From assembly GCF_009498525.1 (NCBI RefSeq), contig NZ_QSNT01000009.1:1-64000 (forward strand): 64,000 bases of DNA, read 5' to 3'. Source of the DNA: Rhizobium sp. ICMP 5592 (GTDB taxonomy: Bacteria > Pseudomonadota > Alphaproteobacteria > Rhizobiales > Rhizobiaceae). Numbering within the stretch: position 1 is the first letter of the stretch; each line of letters opens with the position of its first letter. The notes below the pieces were generated by a model, which had not been told where the DNA came from, searched no databases, and saw only the letters and a list, made by a program, of their open reading frames with translations. Below, in pieces: positions 17,235 to 26,418 of the stretch. The translations under genes were made by a program, and so were the position numbers.

Positions 17235-18087
17235 GCTTTTCTTGAACGGCCTCTTCGTCGGCTCGCTCTACGCGCTTTTCGGGCTAGGATTGGCGATCAC
17301 CTTCGGTCTTATGCAACAGATCAATCTGGCGCACGGCGATATGATTGTGCTTTCGGCGTATCTGGCGTGGATGGGAGGTCAGGCCGTCGAGCTTCACCCG
17401 CTGGCCACCCTTCCTTTCGTCGCCCTCCTGATGTTTGCGCTTGGATATCTCCTTCAGTTTGCGGTGCTTAACAGGACGATCGGCCGGGGTCCGATGCCGC
17501 CGCTGCTCGTGACGTTCGGTCTCTCGATCGTTCTTCAGAACCTGATGCAAATGGGGTTCAGCGCCGACACGCGCAGCCTGGAGCCAGGCAGCATCGGCTC
17601 CGCTTCGCTGCCGCTGGGGTCCTTTTCGATCGGCGTGATGCCACTCTTCTTCTTCCTGTTTGCGTGCCTAGCTTTCGCCTGTACCTGGCTGGCATTTTCG
17701 AAGACCAGCTTCGGCCGCGCGGTCAGAGCTACCTCTGACGATCACCGTACGGCCAAGCTGATGGGCATTGAGACCAGCCATATTTTTTCACTGGCGCTCG
17801 CGCTATCTCTGTCCGTCTCCGCTATCGCGGCGATCTTCCTCGGCATGCGTTCGACGTTCGCTCCCGCCGCAGGGCCGGAACGGATGCTGTTTGCGTTCGA
17901 GGCCGTCATCCTCGGCGGTCTGGGCTCGATCTGGGGTACCTTCTTCGGCGGTCTCGCCCTCGGCCTGGCTCAAGCCGTCGGGCTTGCAATCGCCCCCACG
18001 TTCGGGCCGCTCGCAGGGCACCTGGTCTTCCTGGTTGTACTCATCCTTCGGCCTGAAGGAATGTTCGCCAGAGGGACATCCAAATGA
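17227..18087 (+). CDS. branched-chain/urea-type ABC permease (LivH/UrtB)
   Basis: An integral membrane protein of 286 residues with about eight hydrophobic segments. The N-terminus MIELFLNGLFVGSLYALFGLGLAITFGLMQQINLAHGDMIVLSAYLAW is the LivH signature. The C-terminal VILGGLGSIWGTFFGGLALGLAQA loop fits as well. The ATG at 17227 is chosen because it overlaps the preceding ATPase stop and gives the family N-terminus; a longer frame upstream is only the ATPase region read out of frame. Confidence 0.9.
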   Translation: MIELFLNGLFVGSLYALFGLGLAITFGLMQQINLAHGDMIVLSAYLAWMGGQAVELHPLATLPFVALLMFALGYLLQFAVLNRTIGRGPMPPLLVTFGLSIVLQNLMQMGFSADTRSLEPGSIGSASLPLGSFSIGVMPLFFFLFACLAFACTWLAFSKTSFGRAVRATSDDHRTAKLMGIETSHIFSLALALSLSVSAIAAIFLGMRSTFAPAAGPERMLFAFEAVILGGLGSIWGTFFGGLALGLAQAVGLAIAPTFGPLAGHLVFLVVLILRPEGMFARGTSK

Positions 18088-19097
18088 CGAAGAAAATCGA
18101 CAACGCCTACATCACATTGTTGGTCATCGCGCTGGCGCTCTGCCTTATGCCCGCTTTGTTGCCGAAGGCCAGTCTCGTGCTTGCAACCGAATTCTGTATT
18201 GTCCTTGCAATCGCGCTGGCATGGAATCTTCTGGCGGGCTTTTCGGGAATCGTCTTGATCGGGATGCCGCTGTTCATCGGTGTTGGCGGATATACGCTTT
18301 ACATCGTTGCCAATCTCCTCGCCATTCCTCCCTACCCCGTCATCGCCGTCGGCGGAGCGGTTTCGGCCATCCTCGCCTTCTTCCTTTCACCTCTGCTCTT
18401 TCGGCTTCAAGGCGCGCAGTTGGCCATCGGTTCATGGGTGCTGGCCGAGGTTGCTCGCCTTGTTTGCCTTGTGACTCCTGCCGTCGGAGCCGGTGGTGGT
18501 TTGAACCTCGAGGTCATCAAGTCCGTCGCGAGAGGTTGGCGGCTGACACTGAATTTTGCCTTCGCAGCACTGGTGCTCCTCATCACGCTCGTATTGATCG
18601 TGGCGCTGCTGAAAAGCAGGTTCGGCCTCGGTCTTAGAGCCATGCGGGACAGCGACGCGGCGGCCGAGGCGATGGGCGTACGGACCGCCCGGGTGAAACT
18701 CTACACCCTGGTATTGGCCGCAGGGCTCTCCGGTGCAGCAGGCGCTTGCTATTACATCACAAGTATTCAGATCACGCCGAGTAGCGCATTCTCCCAAAAC
18801 TGGATCGCAATGACGATCTTTATCGTCATCCTCGGAGGGATAGGCTCGGTCGAAGGCCCGATCTTCGGAGCGATCGTATACTTCCTGCTGCGGGAAACGC
18901 TGTCGGGCCTCGGACCCGGATATTTTGTGATCAGCGGTCTGCTGGCGATCGTCGTCACCATCTTTTTGCCCGAAGGAGTTTGGGGCCTGGTCCGGAGAAT
19001 CATCGGTATCGATCTCCTGCCAATCGCCCATCAACCGTCGATTGAGCCTCCCGCATCGCCACCGTCCAATCTGCAAATCCAGGAGAAACTGTCATGA
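18084..19097 (+). CDS. branched-chain/urea-type ABC permease (LivM/UrtC)
   Basis: The second membrane subunit, 337 residues with many hydrophobic segments. The ILAIALAWNLLAGFSGIVLIGMPLFIGVGGYT segment, GLGLRAMRDSDAAAEAMGV and VILGGIGSVEGPIFGAIVYFLLRETLS are LivM-like. ATGA overlaps occur with both neighbours. The C-terminal 20 residues are proline-rich and hydrophilic. With the four genes before it, it forms a five-subunit importer. Confidence 0.9.
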   Translation: MTKKIDNAYITLLVIALALCLMPALLPKASLVLATEFCIVLAIALAWNLLAGFSGIVLIGMPLFIGVGGYTLYIVANLLAIPPYPVIAVGGAVSAILAFFLSPLLFRLQGAQLAIGSWVLAEVARLVCLVTPAVGAGGGLNLEVIKSVARGWRLTLNFAFAALVLLITLVLIVALLKSRFGLGLRAMRDSDAAAEAMGVRTARVKLYTLVLAAGLSGAAGACYYITSIQITPSSAFSQNWIAMTIFIVILGGIGSVEGPIFGAIVYFLLRETLSGLGPGYFVISGLLAIVVTIFLPEGVWGLVRRIIGIDLLPIAHQPSIEPPASPPSNLQIQEKLS

Positions 19098-20101
19098 AGC
19101 CGATCAAAGTCGCCGCAGTTCAGGCCGCCCCAGCGTTCCTGGACCTCAACCGTTCCATCGACAAGGCTGAAACTCTCGTTGCGGAAGCAGCGCGCAACGG
19201 CGCCAAGCTGATCGCCTTCCCCGAGACCTGGCTGCCCGGCTACCCGTGGTTTGTGTGGCTGTCGTCTCCCGCAGAGTCGATGCAATATTTTGCAGGTTAC
19301 CACCAGAACAGCATGGCTGCGGACTCGCCGGAAATGCGCAGGCTGCAGACGATGGCAAGACGGCATGAAATTTTCATCGTCATGGGCTTTTCCGAGCGTG
19401 AGCAGGGATCGCGATACATGTCCCAGGCGATGATCTCGGATACGGGCGATCTTATCCAGGTACGTCGCAAACTGAAGCCGACATTCGCCGAACGCATGGT
19501 TTTCGGTGAGGGTGACGGGTCCGATCTCGAGGTCATGGACACGTCGATCGGGCGCGTGGGAGCGTTGAACTGCTGGGAGCACGCGCAGCCGCTCGTGAGA
19601 ATGGCGATGCATGCCCAGGGCGAGGATATCCATGTGGCAGCCTGGCCGAGCTTCTGCCTCTACCGCGATATGGCGCATGCCCTGGGACCGGAAGTGAACA
19701 ATTCTTTCTCCAGAACCTACGCCGTCGAGGGAAGCTGCTATGTCGTGGCCCCGTGCGCCACGGTCAGCCAGGAAATGTTCGACATGATGGCGCAGACCCC
19801 GGAGAAAGCCCACCTTCTCAATCCCCGCACGAGCAAACCCGGCGGTGGCTACGCGATGATCTATGCGCCGGACGGTAGGGAATTGTGCGAGCCTCTGGCC
19901 GACGATGTCGAAGGAATTCTCTACGCGGACCTGGACCCGGCACTGATCGATATGGCCAAGGTCGCCGCCGATCCGCGTGGCCACTACTCCCGGCCGGACG
20001 TGCTCCGCCTTGTGATCAACAAGGAGAAGCGCCGGGTGATGTCGGAGCTCCATCACTCCGATGTGTCAGCCGTGCTCCGACCTTTTCAGGAAGAAGAATA
20101 G
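19094..20101 (+). CDS. nitrilase
   Basis: A 335-residue member of the nitrilase branch of the C-N hydrolases. The catalytic triad is visible: Glu44 in FPETWLPGYP, Lys in RRKLKPTFAE (126/128), and Cys160 in GALNCWEHAQPL. KPTFAERMVFGEGDGSD and NCWEH are typical of true nitrilases, which convert R-CN to the acid and ammonia, rather than amidases. The gene starts in an ATGA overlap with the permease gene. Inference: the importer delivers a nitrile or a related amide that this enzyme hydrolyses in the cytoplasm. Confidence 0.9.
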   Translation: MKPIKVAAVQAAPAFLDLNRSIDKAETLVAEAARNGAKLIAFPETWLPGYPWFVWLSSPAESMQYFAGYHQNSMAADSPEMRRLQTMARRHEIFIVMGFSEREQGSRYMSQAMISDTGDLIQVRRKLKPTFAERMVFGEGDGSDLEVMDTSIGRVGALNCWEHAQPLVRMAMHAQGEDIHVAAWPSFCLYRDMAHALGPEVNNSFSRTYAVEGSCYVVAPCATVSQEMFDMMAQTPEKAHLLNPRTSKPGGGYAMIYAPDGRELCEPLADDVEGILYADLDPALIDMAKVAADPRGHYSRPDVLRLVINKEKRRVMSELHHSDVSAVLRPFQEEE

Positions 20102-20103
20102 GC

Positions 20104-21072
20104 GTGGGCCATCAAATCATGTCCGATAGACCATCTGCAAGACGTCTCAAAATAGGCGTACTGGGCGCGGGCGCGATGGGGTCGCTTTTCGGCGGCTGCC
20201 TTTACGAAGGAGGCAGCACCGACGTGACCCTCATCGACATCAACCCCGCGCATGTCGACGAGATCCGGGAACACGGCCTGAGGCTTGTGAACGGCCACGG
20301 GGACCGTCGGATTGATGTCCCCACCGTCACGCCGGAATCGGTCGATAGTGTATTCGATATCTTGCTCGTGTTCACCAAGACGTTGCACACGCATTCTGCG
20401 CTATCGGGTATCGCACGGGCGATCGGACCCGAAACCTACTTGTTCAGCGTTCAGAACGGCTTGGACAACAAGGAGGCGTTGCTTGAGTTCGCAGCACCCG
20501 AGCGCGTACTGATCGGTGTGACCACGTATCCCGCCGATATCAAAGGACCAGGTCATGTGGAGTCACATGGCGAAGGTGTAGTACGGTTCGCCGCGGCCGC
20601 ATCAGAGCAACCGTCCATCGTACCCGCTCTTCTCCAGGCGTTCGAGCCATCCGGGCTCCGGATTTTCTACGACCCCGGCGTTGAGGCGGCAATCTGGGAA
20701 AAAGTCGCTTTCAATGCAGCACTCAACAGCGTCTGCGCGATCACGCGATCGACGGTGGGACAGATCGGCGCCGACGAGGGAACCCGGTCACTCGTTTTGT
20801 CGATAGTCGGCGAGGTCTGCCGAATCGCAACGGTGAGCGGAATAGCGGTAGATATCGATCGCGTGAACGGCATGGTCGAACACGCGCTGTCCCATCATAC
20901 GCACCATAAGCCGTCGATGCTTCAGGACCTTCTTGCGGGACGCATGACCGAAATCGAAACGATCAATGGTGCAGTGGTGCGAAGGGCCATCGCCGCAGGG
21001 ATCGCAACGCCGGTTACATCTGTGGTCCTGACGCTCGTCCGGCATGTCCAATCTCCACCTGATTTGCGATGA
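20104..21072 (+). CDS. ketopantoate-reductase-like 2-keto/2-hydroxy acid oxidoreductase (PanE/ApbA family)
   Basis: About 322 residues. Rossmann motif KIGVLGAGAMGSLFGGCL, then TKTLHTHSAL and SVQNGLDNKEAL in the nucleotide region, and the catalytic Lys/Asn region WEKVAFNAALNSVCAITRSTVGQI. The C-terminus has HHKPSMLQDLLAGRMTEIETINGAV. GTG at 20104 is chosen because AGGAAG lies about ten bases upstream; ATG at 20119 is the alternative but lacks a RBS. In this operon it probably interconverts a 2-hydroxy acid and a 2-keto acid derived from a nitrile rather than making pantoate. Confidence 0.82.
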   Translation: MGHQIMSDRPSARRLKIGVLGAGAMGSLFGGCLYEGGSTDVTLIDINPAHVDEIREHGLRLVNGHGDRRIDVPTVTPESVDSVFDILLVFTKTLHTHSALSGIARAIGPETYLFSVQNGLDNKEALLEFAAPERVLIGVTTYPADIKGPGHVESHGEGVVRFAAAASEQPSIVPALLQAFEPSGLRIFYDPGVEAAIWEKVAFNAALNSVCAITRSTVGQIGADEGTRSLVLSIVGEVCRIATVSGIAVDIDRVNGMVEHALSHHTHHKPSMLQDLLAGRMTEIETINGAVVRRAIAAGIATPVTSVVLTLVRHVQSPPDLR

Positions 21073-21109
21073 CGTGTCCCTTGTCAGAGCGGTCGCGACC
21101 GAGAAAACC

Positions 21110-22528
21110 ATGATGAACATATCAGAATTGAGTTGCTCCGAACTGTCATCCCTCGTTTCTTCGCGCACGTTGCGCGCGGTCGAGATCGCCGACGCACTTA
21201 TCGAGCGGGTAGACAGGTTCGCCGATGCCAACGCGTTTACTGACTTCGACGCGTCCTCTGTGCGGTCGGATGCAGAGCAGGCCGATCGGGACCTTGCGAG
21301 TGGCCGTTCGAAAGGGCCGCTCCACGGAATCCCGATCTCGTTCAAGGACAATATCAACGTGAAGGGTTATGCGACGACCGCTGGTACAGCGGGAATGCGG
21401 CATTTCCGGCCGCAAGGCGATGCTCCCGTTGCGGCCATACTGAGGCTGGCGGGCGCAATCGCCTTCGGCAAAAACAACATGCACGAACTCGCCTATGGCA
21501 CGACGACCAACAATGCCCTGTTCGGTGCCGCGCGCAATCCGTTCAACCCCGATCACGTATGCGGGGGCTCGAGTGGTGGTAGCGCTTGCGCCGTCGCTCA
21601 TCACATGGTTCCGGCGAGCATCGGGACGGACACGGGTGGCTCCGTCCGAATCCCTGCCGCATTCTGCGGGCTGTGGAGCTACCGGCCGAGCCCGGGGCGT
21701 TGGCCGAAGGCAGGAATAGTGCCGATATCGAGTACCCGCGACACCCCTGGCCCGATAGCCCGCACTGCATCCGACCTAGCTCTGCTCGACAGCGTGATCG
21801 TTGGGCACACCGAAGTGTCGAAGACCTCGATGATCAAGGGACTGCGGATCGGAATTCCGGATGACTTTTTCTGGGACTTGGCTGATCCGAGCATCTTCAA
21901 AGCATGCAGCCAGGCACTCGATCGCCTGAAATCGATGGGCGCCGTTCTGGAAAAAGTCGACGCGCGGCGGCTGCTTGGTCATCACGCCGCATCAACGACG
22001 ACTATCGCGCTTTATGAGGGCAAGGTCACTCTGGAGGGGTTTCTCAAGGCTCACGGCGTGGGAAATTCCTACGAGAGCGTCGCGCAGTCGGTGGCGGCGG
22101 AGGACGTAAGATCCACTCTCCTGGATCAACTGAAAAGCGAAACAGCGGTCGGGCAAGAGCGTTACTCAGAGGCCGTGAATATCCATCGCCCGGCTTTGCA
22201 GCAGGAGTACCGTCGCATCTTCCGTGATAACGCGCTGGACGTGCTCGCCTTTCCGACGGCGTTGATTACCCCTCCCTTGATCGGCGAGGAGGCGACGGTG
22301 CTATTGAACGGGAAGAAGCAACCCCTCTTTCCGACGATTATCCACAATACCGATGTCGGAAGCAATGCGGGTATTCCCGGAATTTCCATCCCCGTGGGAC
22401 TGACTGAAACCAACCTGCCCGTAGGTCTTGCCTTCGATGCAGCCGCAGGCGCCGACAGGCTACTCCTCGACGTCGCCATTTGTCTCGAAGAGCAATTTCC
22501 CGCGTTGAAATCCAGTCATCTCTCATAA
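21110..22528 (+). CDS. amidase (amidase signature family)
   Basis: About 472 residues with the Ser-cisSer-Lys triad of the amidase signature family: Lys in ISFKDNINVKG, the cis-Ser in GGSSGGSAC and the nucleophilic Ser in GTDTGGSVRIPAAFCGL. It hydrolyses amides to acids. The frame is open from 21044, inside the end of the preceding gene; I prefer ATG 21110 (MMNISELS), as family N-termini usually begin just before such a helix, but no strong RBS settles it. It complements the nitrilase by treating amide substrates or by-products. Confidence 0.87.
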   Translation: MMNISELSCSELSSLVSSRTLRAVEIADALIERVDRFADANAFTDFDASSVRSDAEQADRDLASGRSKGPLHGIPISFKDNINVKGYATTAGTAGMRHFRPQGDAPVAAILRLAGAIAFGKNNMHELAYGTTTNNALFGAARNPFNPDHVCGGSSGGSACAVAHHMVPASIGTDTGGSVRIPAAFCGLWSYRPSPGRWPKAGIVPISSTRDTPGPIARTASDLALLDSVIVGHTEVSKTSMIKGLRIGIPDDFFWDLADPSIFKACSQALDRLKSMGAVLEKVDARRLLGHHAASTTTIALYEGKVTLEGFLKAHGVGNSYESVAQSVAAEDVRSTLLDQLKSETAVGQERYSEAVNIHRPALQQEYRRIFRDNALDVLAFPTALITPPLIGEEATVLLNGKKQPLFPTIIHNTDVGSNAGIPGISIPVGLTETNLPVGLAFDAAAGADRLLLDVAICLEEQFPALKSSHLS

Positions 22529-22539
22529 AGGAAGCGCCA

Positions 22540-24252
22540 ATGTACACGGCGAGTAGCGCCCTTTTGGACGCACTGACCGACGCGAACGTGTCTTACATCT
22601 TTGCGAATTTTGGAAGCGATCATCCGGCCCTTGTCGAGGCGATCGCCGAGGCGCGGGCAAACGGACGCACCATTCCCGATGTCATTACCTGCCCGAACGA
22701 AATGGTGGGCATGAGCGCCGCGCATGGATACTGGCAGGTTAGCGGCAAAGCGCAGGCAGTGGTGGTGCATGTGGAATGTGGAACCCAGGCGCTGGCAGGC
22801 GCAGTCCACAACGCCGCCAAGGGCCGCGTACCCATGATGATATTCGCCGGCGCGTCACCGTTTACCCAGGAAGGTGAAATGAAAGGCTCGCGCAATGAGT
22901 TCATTCAATGGATTCAGGACGTCCACGACCAGCGGGGTATTGTTCGTGGGTACACGAAATACGACAACGAGCTTCGAACCGGTCTGAATATCAAGGACAT
23001 CGTCAACCGGGCGCTCCAGTTTGCATATTCCGACCCGAAGGGGCCAGTCTATCTCATGGGCGCGCGCGAGGTGATGGAGCAGGAAGTGCCTCGGAAACCT
23101 CCCGTCCCGATGTGGCATCCCGTTCAGGCCTCCGGGCTTACGAAACAGTCCATCGCCATGCTCGGGGATGCGTTGCGGAAAGCACGCCGGCCGTTGGTGG
23201 TAACGACATATCTCGGTCGCAGTGAAGCGGCGTTCAAAGCCTTGATCGAATTCAGCCATCGGGTTGGAGCGGGGGTTCTGGAATCCGTACCCACCTGGCT
23301 GAACTTTCCACATTCAAACCCGATGTATCAGGGCAACCACTGGAACCATCCCTGGCAGAATAAGGCACTGGCTTCCGCCGATCTTGTCCTTGTGATCGAC
23401 AGCGACGTCCCATGGATTCCTGTGCACAACAGGCCTAGTCCGGATGTACCGATCTTCCATATCGATGTCGACCCCCTGAAGACGCAGATGCCGCTCTGGC
23501 ATATCGACGCGGTCGCTTCCTGGCAGGCGGACGCTGCCACCGCGCTGTCGGAACTCAACGTATGGCTATCTGAAAATCCGATTGACACCCATGAAGTCGA
23601 CGAGCGGGCCGAGCATTGGCGCGCGCTTCATGAACAGCGCGGAAATGAACTGGCCGTATTGGAGGCGGAGCCTGAGGACGGCGTGATTACCTCTGAATTC
23701 GCCGTGGCCTGCTTACGGAAGGAGATCGGCGACGATGCGCTGTTCATCAATGAGGGCATCTCCAACTATCACACGGTCTTCAACCATCTGCGACGAAACG
23801 AGCCGCTTACGGTCTTCACGAGCGGCGGCGGTTCGCTCGGTTACAATGGAGGGGCCGCGATTGGCGTGAAGCTCGCCAGACCCGACAAGACCGTTGTCGC
23901 TTTGTGCGGAGACGGTTCATTCATGTTCAGCGTTCCGTCGTCGGTGCATTGGATGGCGGCGCGATACCAGACACCGTTTCTCCAGATCGTCTTCAACAAC
24001 AGAGGCTGGAAATCACCGAAACTATCGACCTTGGCGGTTCATCCGGATGGTTTTGCGTCACAGGCCCACTCGATTGATGTGTCATTCGACCCGCCACCCG
24101 ATTACGGAGGCATCGCCGCGGCGGCGGGCGGCGCCTACGCCAAACAAGTCCGAAATCCTTCGGAAGTCCGGCAAGCGATCAGGGAGGCGCTGGAGGTAGT
24201 CCGGACGCAAAAGCGGTGCGCGGTGCTGGATATATGGATTTCTCACCTGTAA
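22540..24252 (+). CDS. thiamine-pyrophosphate-dependent enzyme (decarboxylase/acetolactate-synthase-like)
   Basis: A 570-residue protein with the three domains of the family. The N-terminal pyrimidine-binding domain has the activating Glu in CPNEMVGMSAAHGYW, the middle domain includes VVTTYLGRSEAA, and the C-terminal domain has the TPP-binding GDGSFMFSVPSSVHWM...NNRGW motif. The ATG at 22540 has AAAGGA about eight bases upstream. It would decarboxylate or ligate a 2-keto acid, which fits the neighbouring keto-acid reductase. The substrate cannot be read; some residues near the motif, such as PDKTVVALCGDGSF, are conventional. Confidence 0.85.
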   Translation: MYTASSALLDALTDANVSYIFANFGSDHPALVEAIAEARANGRTIPDVITCPNEMVGMSAAHGYWQVSGKAQAVVVHVECGTQALAGAVHNAAKGRVPMMIFAGASPFTQEGEMKGSRNEFIQWIQDVHDQRGIVRGYTKYDNELRTGLNIKDIVNRALQFAYSDPKGPVYLMGAREVMEQEVPRKPPVPMWHPVQASGLTKQSIAMLGDALRKARRPLVVTTYLGRSEAAFKALIEFSHRVGAGVLESVPTWLNFPHSNPMYQGNHWNHPWQNKALASADLVLVIDSDVPWIPVHNRPSPDVPIFHIDVDPLKTQMPLWHIDAVASWQADAATALSELNVWLSENPIDTHEVDERAEHWRALHEQRGNELAVLEAEPEDGVITSEFAVACLRKEIGDDALFINEGISNYHTVFNHLRRNEPLTVFTSGGGSLGYNGGAAIGVKLARPDKTVVALCGDGSFMFSVPSSVHWMAARYQTPFLQIVFNNRGWKSPKLSTLAVHPDGFASQAHSIDVSFDPPPDYGGIAAAAGGAYAKQVRNPSEVRQAIREALEVVRTQKRCAVLDIWISHL

Positions 24253-24262
24253 CCGGTGAACC

Positions 24263-24337
24263 TTAGGCCTTGGGAAACTGCACACACCGCATCCTTGCAC
24301 GATGGCACGTTCTTTGCTTAACTTCTCTGAGGCCTAA
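24263..24337. promoter_or_regulatory. paired inverted sites before the LuxR gene
   Basis: TTAGGCCT (24263-24270) and AGGCCTAA (24330-24337) are perfect inverse copies separated by 59 bases in the gap before the LuxR-type gene. Two copies at about a six-turn spacing suggest a two-site operator for that regulator. This is inference only. Confidence 0.35.
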
Positions 24338-24360
24338 AATAATCGATCAAGAGGTCAGGG

Positions 24361-25089
24361 ATGACGAGTCACATCTACGACATGTCAGCACAAGAGGCGC
24401 GAATGTTCGCCAACATTATCGGCGCGCTCTCCTGCGGCAATCTCAACTTCGACGTTCGTGAAGAGGTTTTTCCGGATATCCTCAAGCTGTTGAGGGCAGA
24501 TGTCCTGGCTTCCTTCGAATGGAACAGGCGCTCAAATTCCTACGGTAACGCCTTTATCATCAATCAAGACCCGAACAATGTAGCCCGGTATCACAAGTGG
24601 TTCCAGTATCGCGACCCCATGACGGAAAAGCTACGCGGGCTGAGAAGAGCAGCCCATGTCGAGGAAGTCATATCCAAGCACGACTTGGGCAAAACAGAGT
24701 TCTACAACGATTTCCTGGCCCGCGACGGAATGCAACACGGTGTCAATCTGTTCATGCAGTCGAACGGCCACGAACTGGCCGATCTCCGGGTATGGCGCTA
24801 CGGCACGCGACCCGATTTCGGTGACCGCGAAATAGACTTGTTGACCATTATTGCGCCATTCGTGCGCAGAGCGTTATCGGCAGCGCCTGCGGTCAGTCTC
24901 GATGTGCTCACCGAGAGGGAGAGAGATGTTGCTCTGTTGGTGGCGCGTGGTTGTTCGGACAAGGATATCGCACGCATCTTGGGGATCGGCTTTGCAACCG
25001 TCAGGACGCATTTGGGAAGCTGTCTTGCCAAACTCGAATGCTCCAACCGCGCCGAAATAGCCGCTCACGTCTCCCGGGTTTCCAACTAG
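24361..25089 (+). CDS. LuxR-family transcriptional regulator
   Basis: A 242-residue protein. The C-terminal LuxR helix-turn-helix is clear: LTERERDVALLVARGCSDKDIARILGIGFATVRTHLGSCLAKLECSNRAEIAAHV. The N-terminal 170 residues show a PAS/GAF-like pattern (RDPMTEKLRGL, FYNDFLARDGMQHGVNLFM) seen in solo LuxR proteins; the Trp/Tyr/Asp set of acyl-homoserine-lactone receptors is not evident. It follows the nitrile/amide operon in the same direction, so it is probably the pathway regulator, sensing a substrate rather than a quorum signal. Confidence 0.82.
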   Translation: MTSHIYDMSAQEARMFANIIGALSCGNLNFDVREEVFPDILKLLRADVLASFEWNRRSNSYGNAFIINQDPNNVARYHKWFQYRDPMTEKLRGLRRAAHVEEVISKHDLGKTEFYNDFLARDGMQHGVNLFMQSNGHELADLRVWRYGTRPDFGDREIDLLTIIAPFVRRALSAAPAVSLDVLTERERDVALLVARGCSDKDIARILGIGFATVRTHLGSCLAKLECSNRAEIAAHVSRVSN

Positions 25090-25599
25090 ACCGGCGGCCT
25101 TGCGGATCCGTCGTGAATTGCCTTTGCAATTGCTGCAACTTCGCGCGAGATGCACGGTTGACGAAAGCCGCATCAACGGTCTGTTGCCGAATTCTCCGAC
25201 TATCGCCTCCATCACCAAGACAGAGCTGCATCGGTTCGCCAGCTTCTGTCGTTTGGCATTTAGACGTAAGAATGCGGCTGTTTCTTTCTTGTTTGGAATT
25301 TTATTTTAGATTTTCTACGCCGTGAATCTCAAATAAATGCAACTGTGAAGACGTCCGAGATTGACGTGCGCAGTCCACGATCTCGTCTTTGCGCAGCCGA
25401 CGCGGGCTTTGTTCTCGCCCATCATATGGCTACGCGCCATGTGAAGCATCTCCGGTCCGGGCGATGGACGATGGCCACACCAGCTAAAAGAGCCGACCTC
25501 TGGTGCAGTGGCGAGATCGGACTTGCTGGCGTCGGGACTGCGCTAGTTTCCATGTTGAGAACGTTATCGAGGCCTTCTCGCATCCAACTTCTAGCCCGT
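25090..25599. other. intergenic stretch, no gene seen
   Basis: About 510 bases between the LuxR gene and the convergent end of the peptide ABC operon. It includes an AT-rich part near 25280-25340 and a short imperfect hairpin around 25423-25443 (ATGGC-TACGC-GCCAT core). The plus-strand frame starting at 25345 runs into the antisense of the ABC ATPase gene and is not supported. Confidence 0.45.
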
Positions 25600-26418
25600 C
25601 TAACGCAGCCGTATTCGTGCGATGCGGCGTTCTCTTTGCAGATCGGGATCAGCTACGGGAGCGGCAGCGATCAGACGACGCGTGTAGACTTCGCGAGGAG
25701 TGTCGAGTACCTCCTTGTTGGTTCCAGATTCGACAATCTTACCCATGTTCAACACAACGATGCGCGCGCTCACGTGGCGCACCACCGAAAGATCGTGGGT
25801 AATGAATAAGAATGCCGTTCCCGTTTCCTGTTGCAGGTCAAGAAGGAGATTGAGTATCTGTGCTTGGACGGAAAGATCGAGAGCAGAGACGGCCTCGTCG
25901 CATATCACGAGCTTCGGGTCAGGCAGTAGTGCTCGGGCTATGGCGATTCTTTGACGTTGCCCGCCGGAGAATTGTGCCGGATAGCGACTTGCAGCCTCAG
26001 GACCAAGCCCAACCCGCGTTAGCATTTCGGCCACTTTTTGCCGAATTTCGACCTTGCCTATATCTCTTCTGTATAGAAGCGTTTCGCCGACACTCTCGCC
26101 TATGGGCAGGTTGGGATTAAACGAGCTGTAGGGGTCTTGGAAGACCACCTGTATCTCCTGACTGAGAGCTCGCCTTTCATTACTCGCAAGGTTTGAGATC
26201 TCTCTCCCCCCGAAACGGATGGAGCCGGATGTAACAGGTGCAAGACCGAGGATAGCCTTTCCGATCGTGCTTTTGCCGGAGCCGGACTCCCCAACGAGGC
26301 CGACGGTCTCCCCAGCATTTACCTCAAAGGTCACGCCGCTGAGCACCGCCTTAGTCGGCGCTCGGCTCAGTCGGCTTGCGTAGCGGACCGCCAGATCTTC
26401 GACCTCAAGCAACGCCAT
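25600..26418 (-). CDS. oligopeptide-type ABC transporter ATP-binding protein (DppF/OppF)
   Basis: A 272-residue ATPase. Walker A is GESGSGKST, the Q-loop segment VFQDPYSSFNPNLPIGESV is present, the signature is FSGGQRQRIAIARALLPDPKLVICDEAVSALDLSVQAQILNLL, and ITHDLSVV carries the switch His. The ATG at 26418 has GAGG eight bases upstream and overlaps the preceding gene by 14 bases. The usual C-terminal OppF Cys-containing extension is short: the protein ends with TRRLIAAAPVADPDLQRERRIARIRLR. Confidence 0.9.
   Translation of the reverse strand: MALLEVEDLAVRYASRLSRAPTKAVLSGVTFEVNAGETVGLVGESGSGKSTIGKAILGLAPVTSGSIRFGGREISNLASNERRALSQEIQVVFQDPYSSFNPNLPIGESVGETLLYRRDIGKVEIRQKVAEMLTRVGLGPEAASRYPAQFSGGQRQRIAIARALLPDPKLVICDEAVSALDLSVQAQILNLLLDLQQETGTAFLFITHDLSVVRHVSARIVVLNMGKIVESGTNKEVLDTPREVYTRRLIAAAPVADPDLQRERRIARIRLR

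Noticed and set aside
25345..25809. Plus-strand frame of 154 codons
   Set aside because: Its second half is antisense to the DppF-like gene, and no RBS or family was seen.
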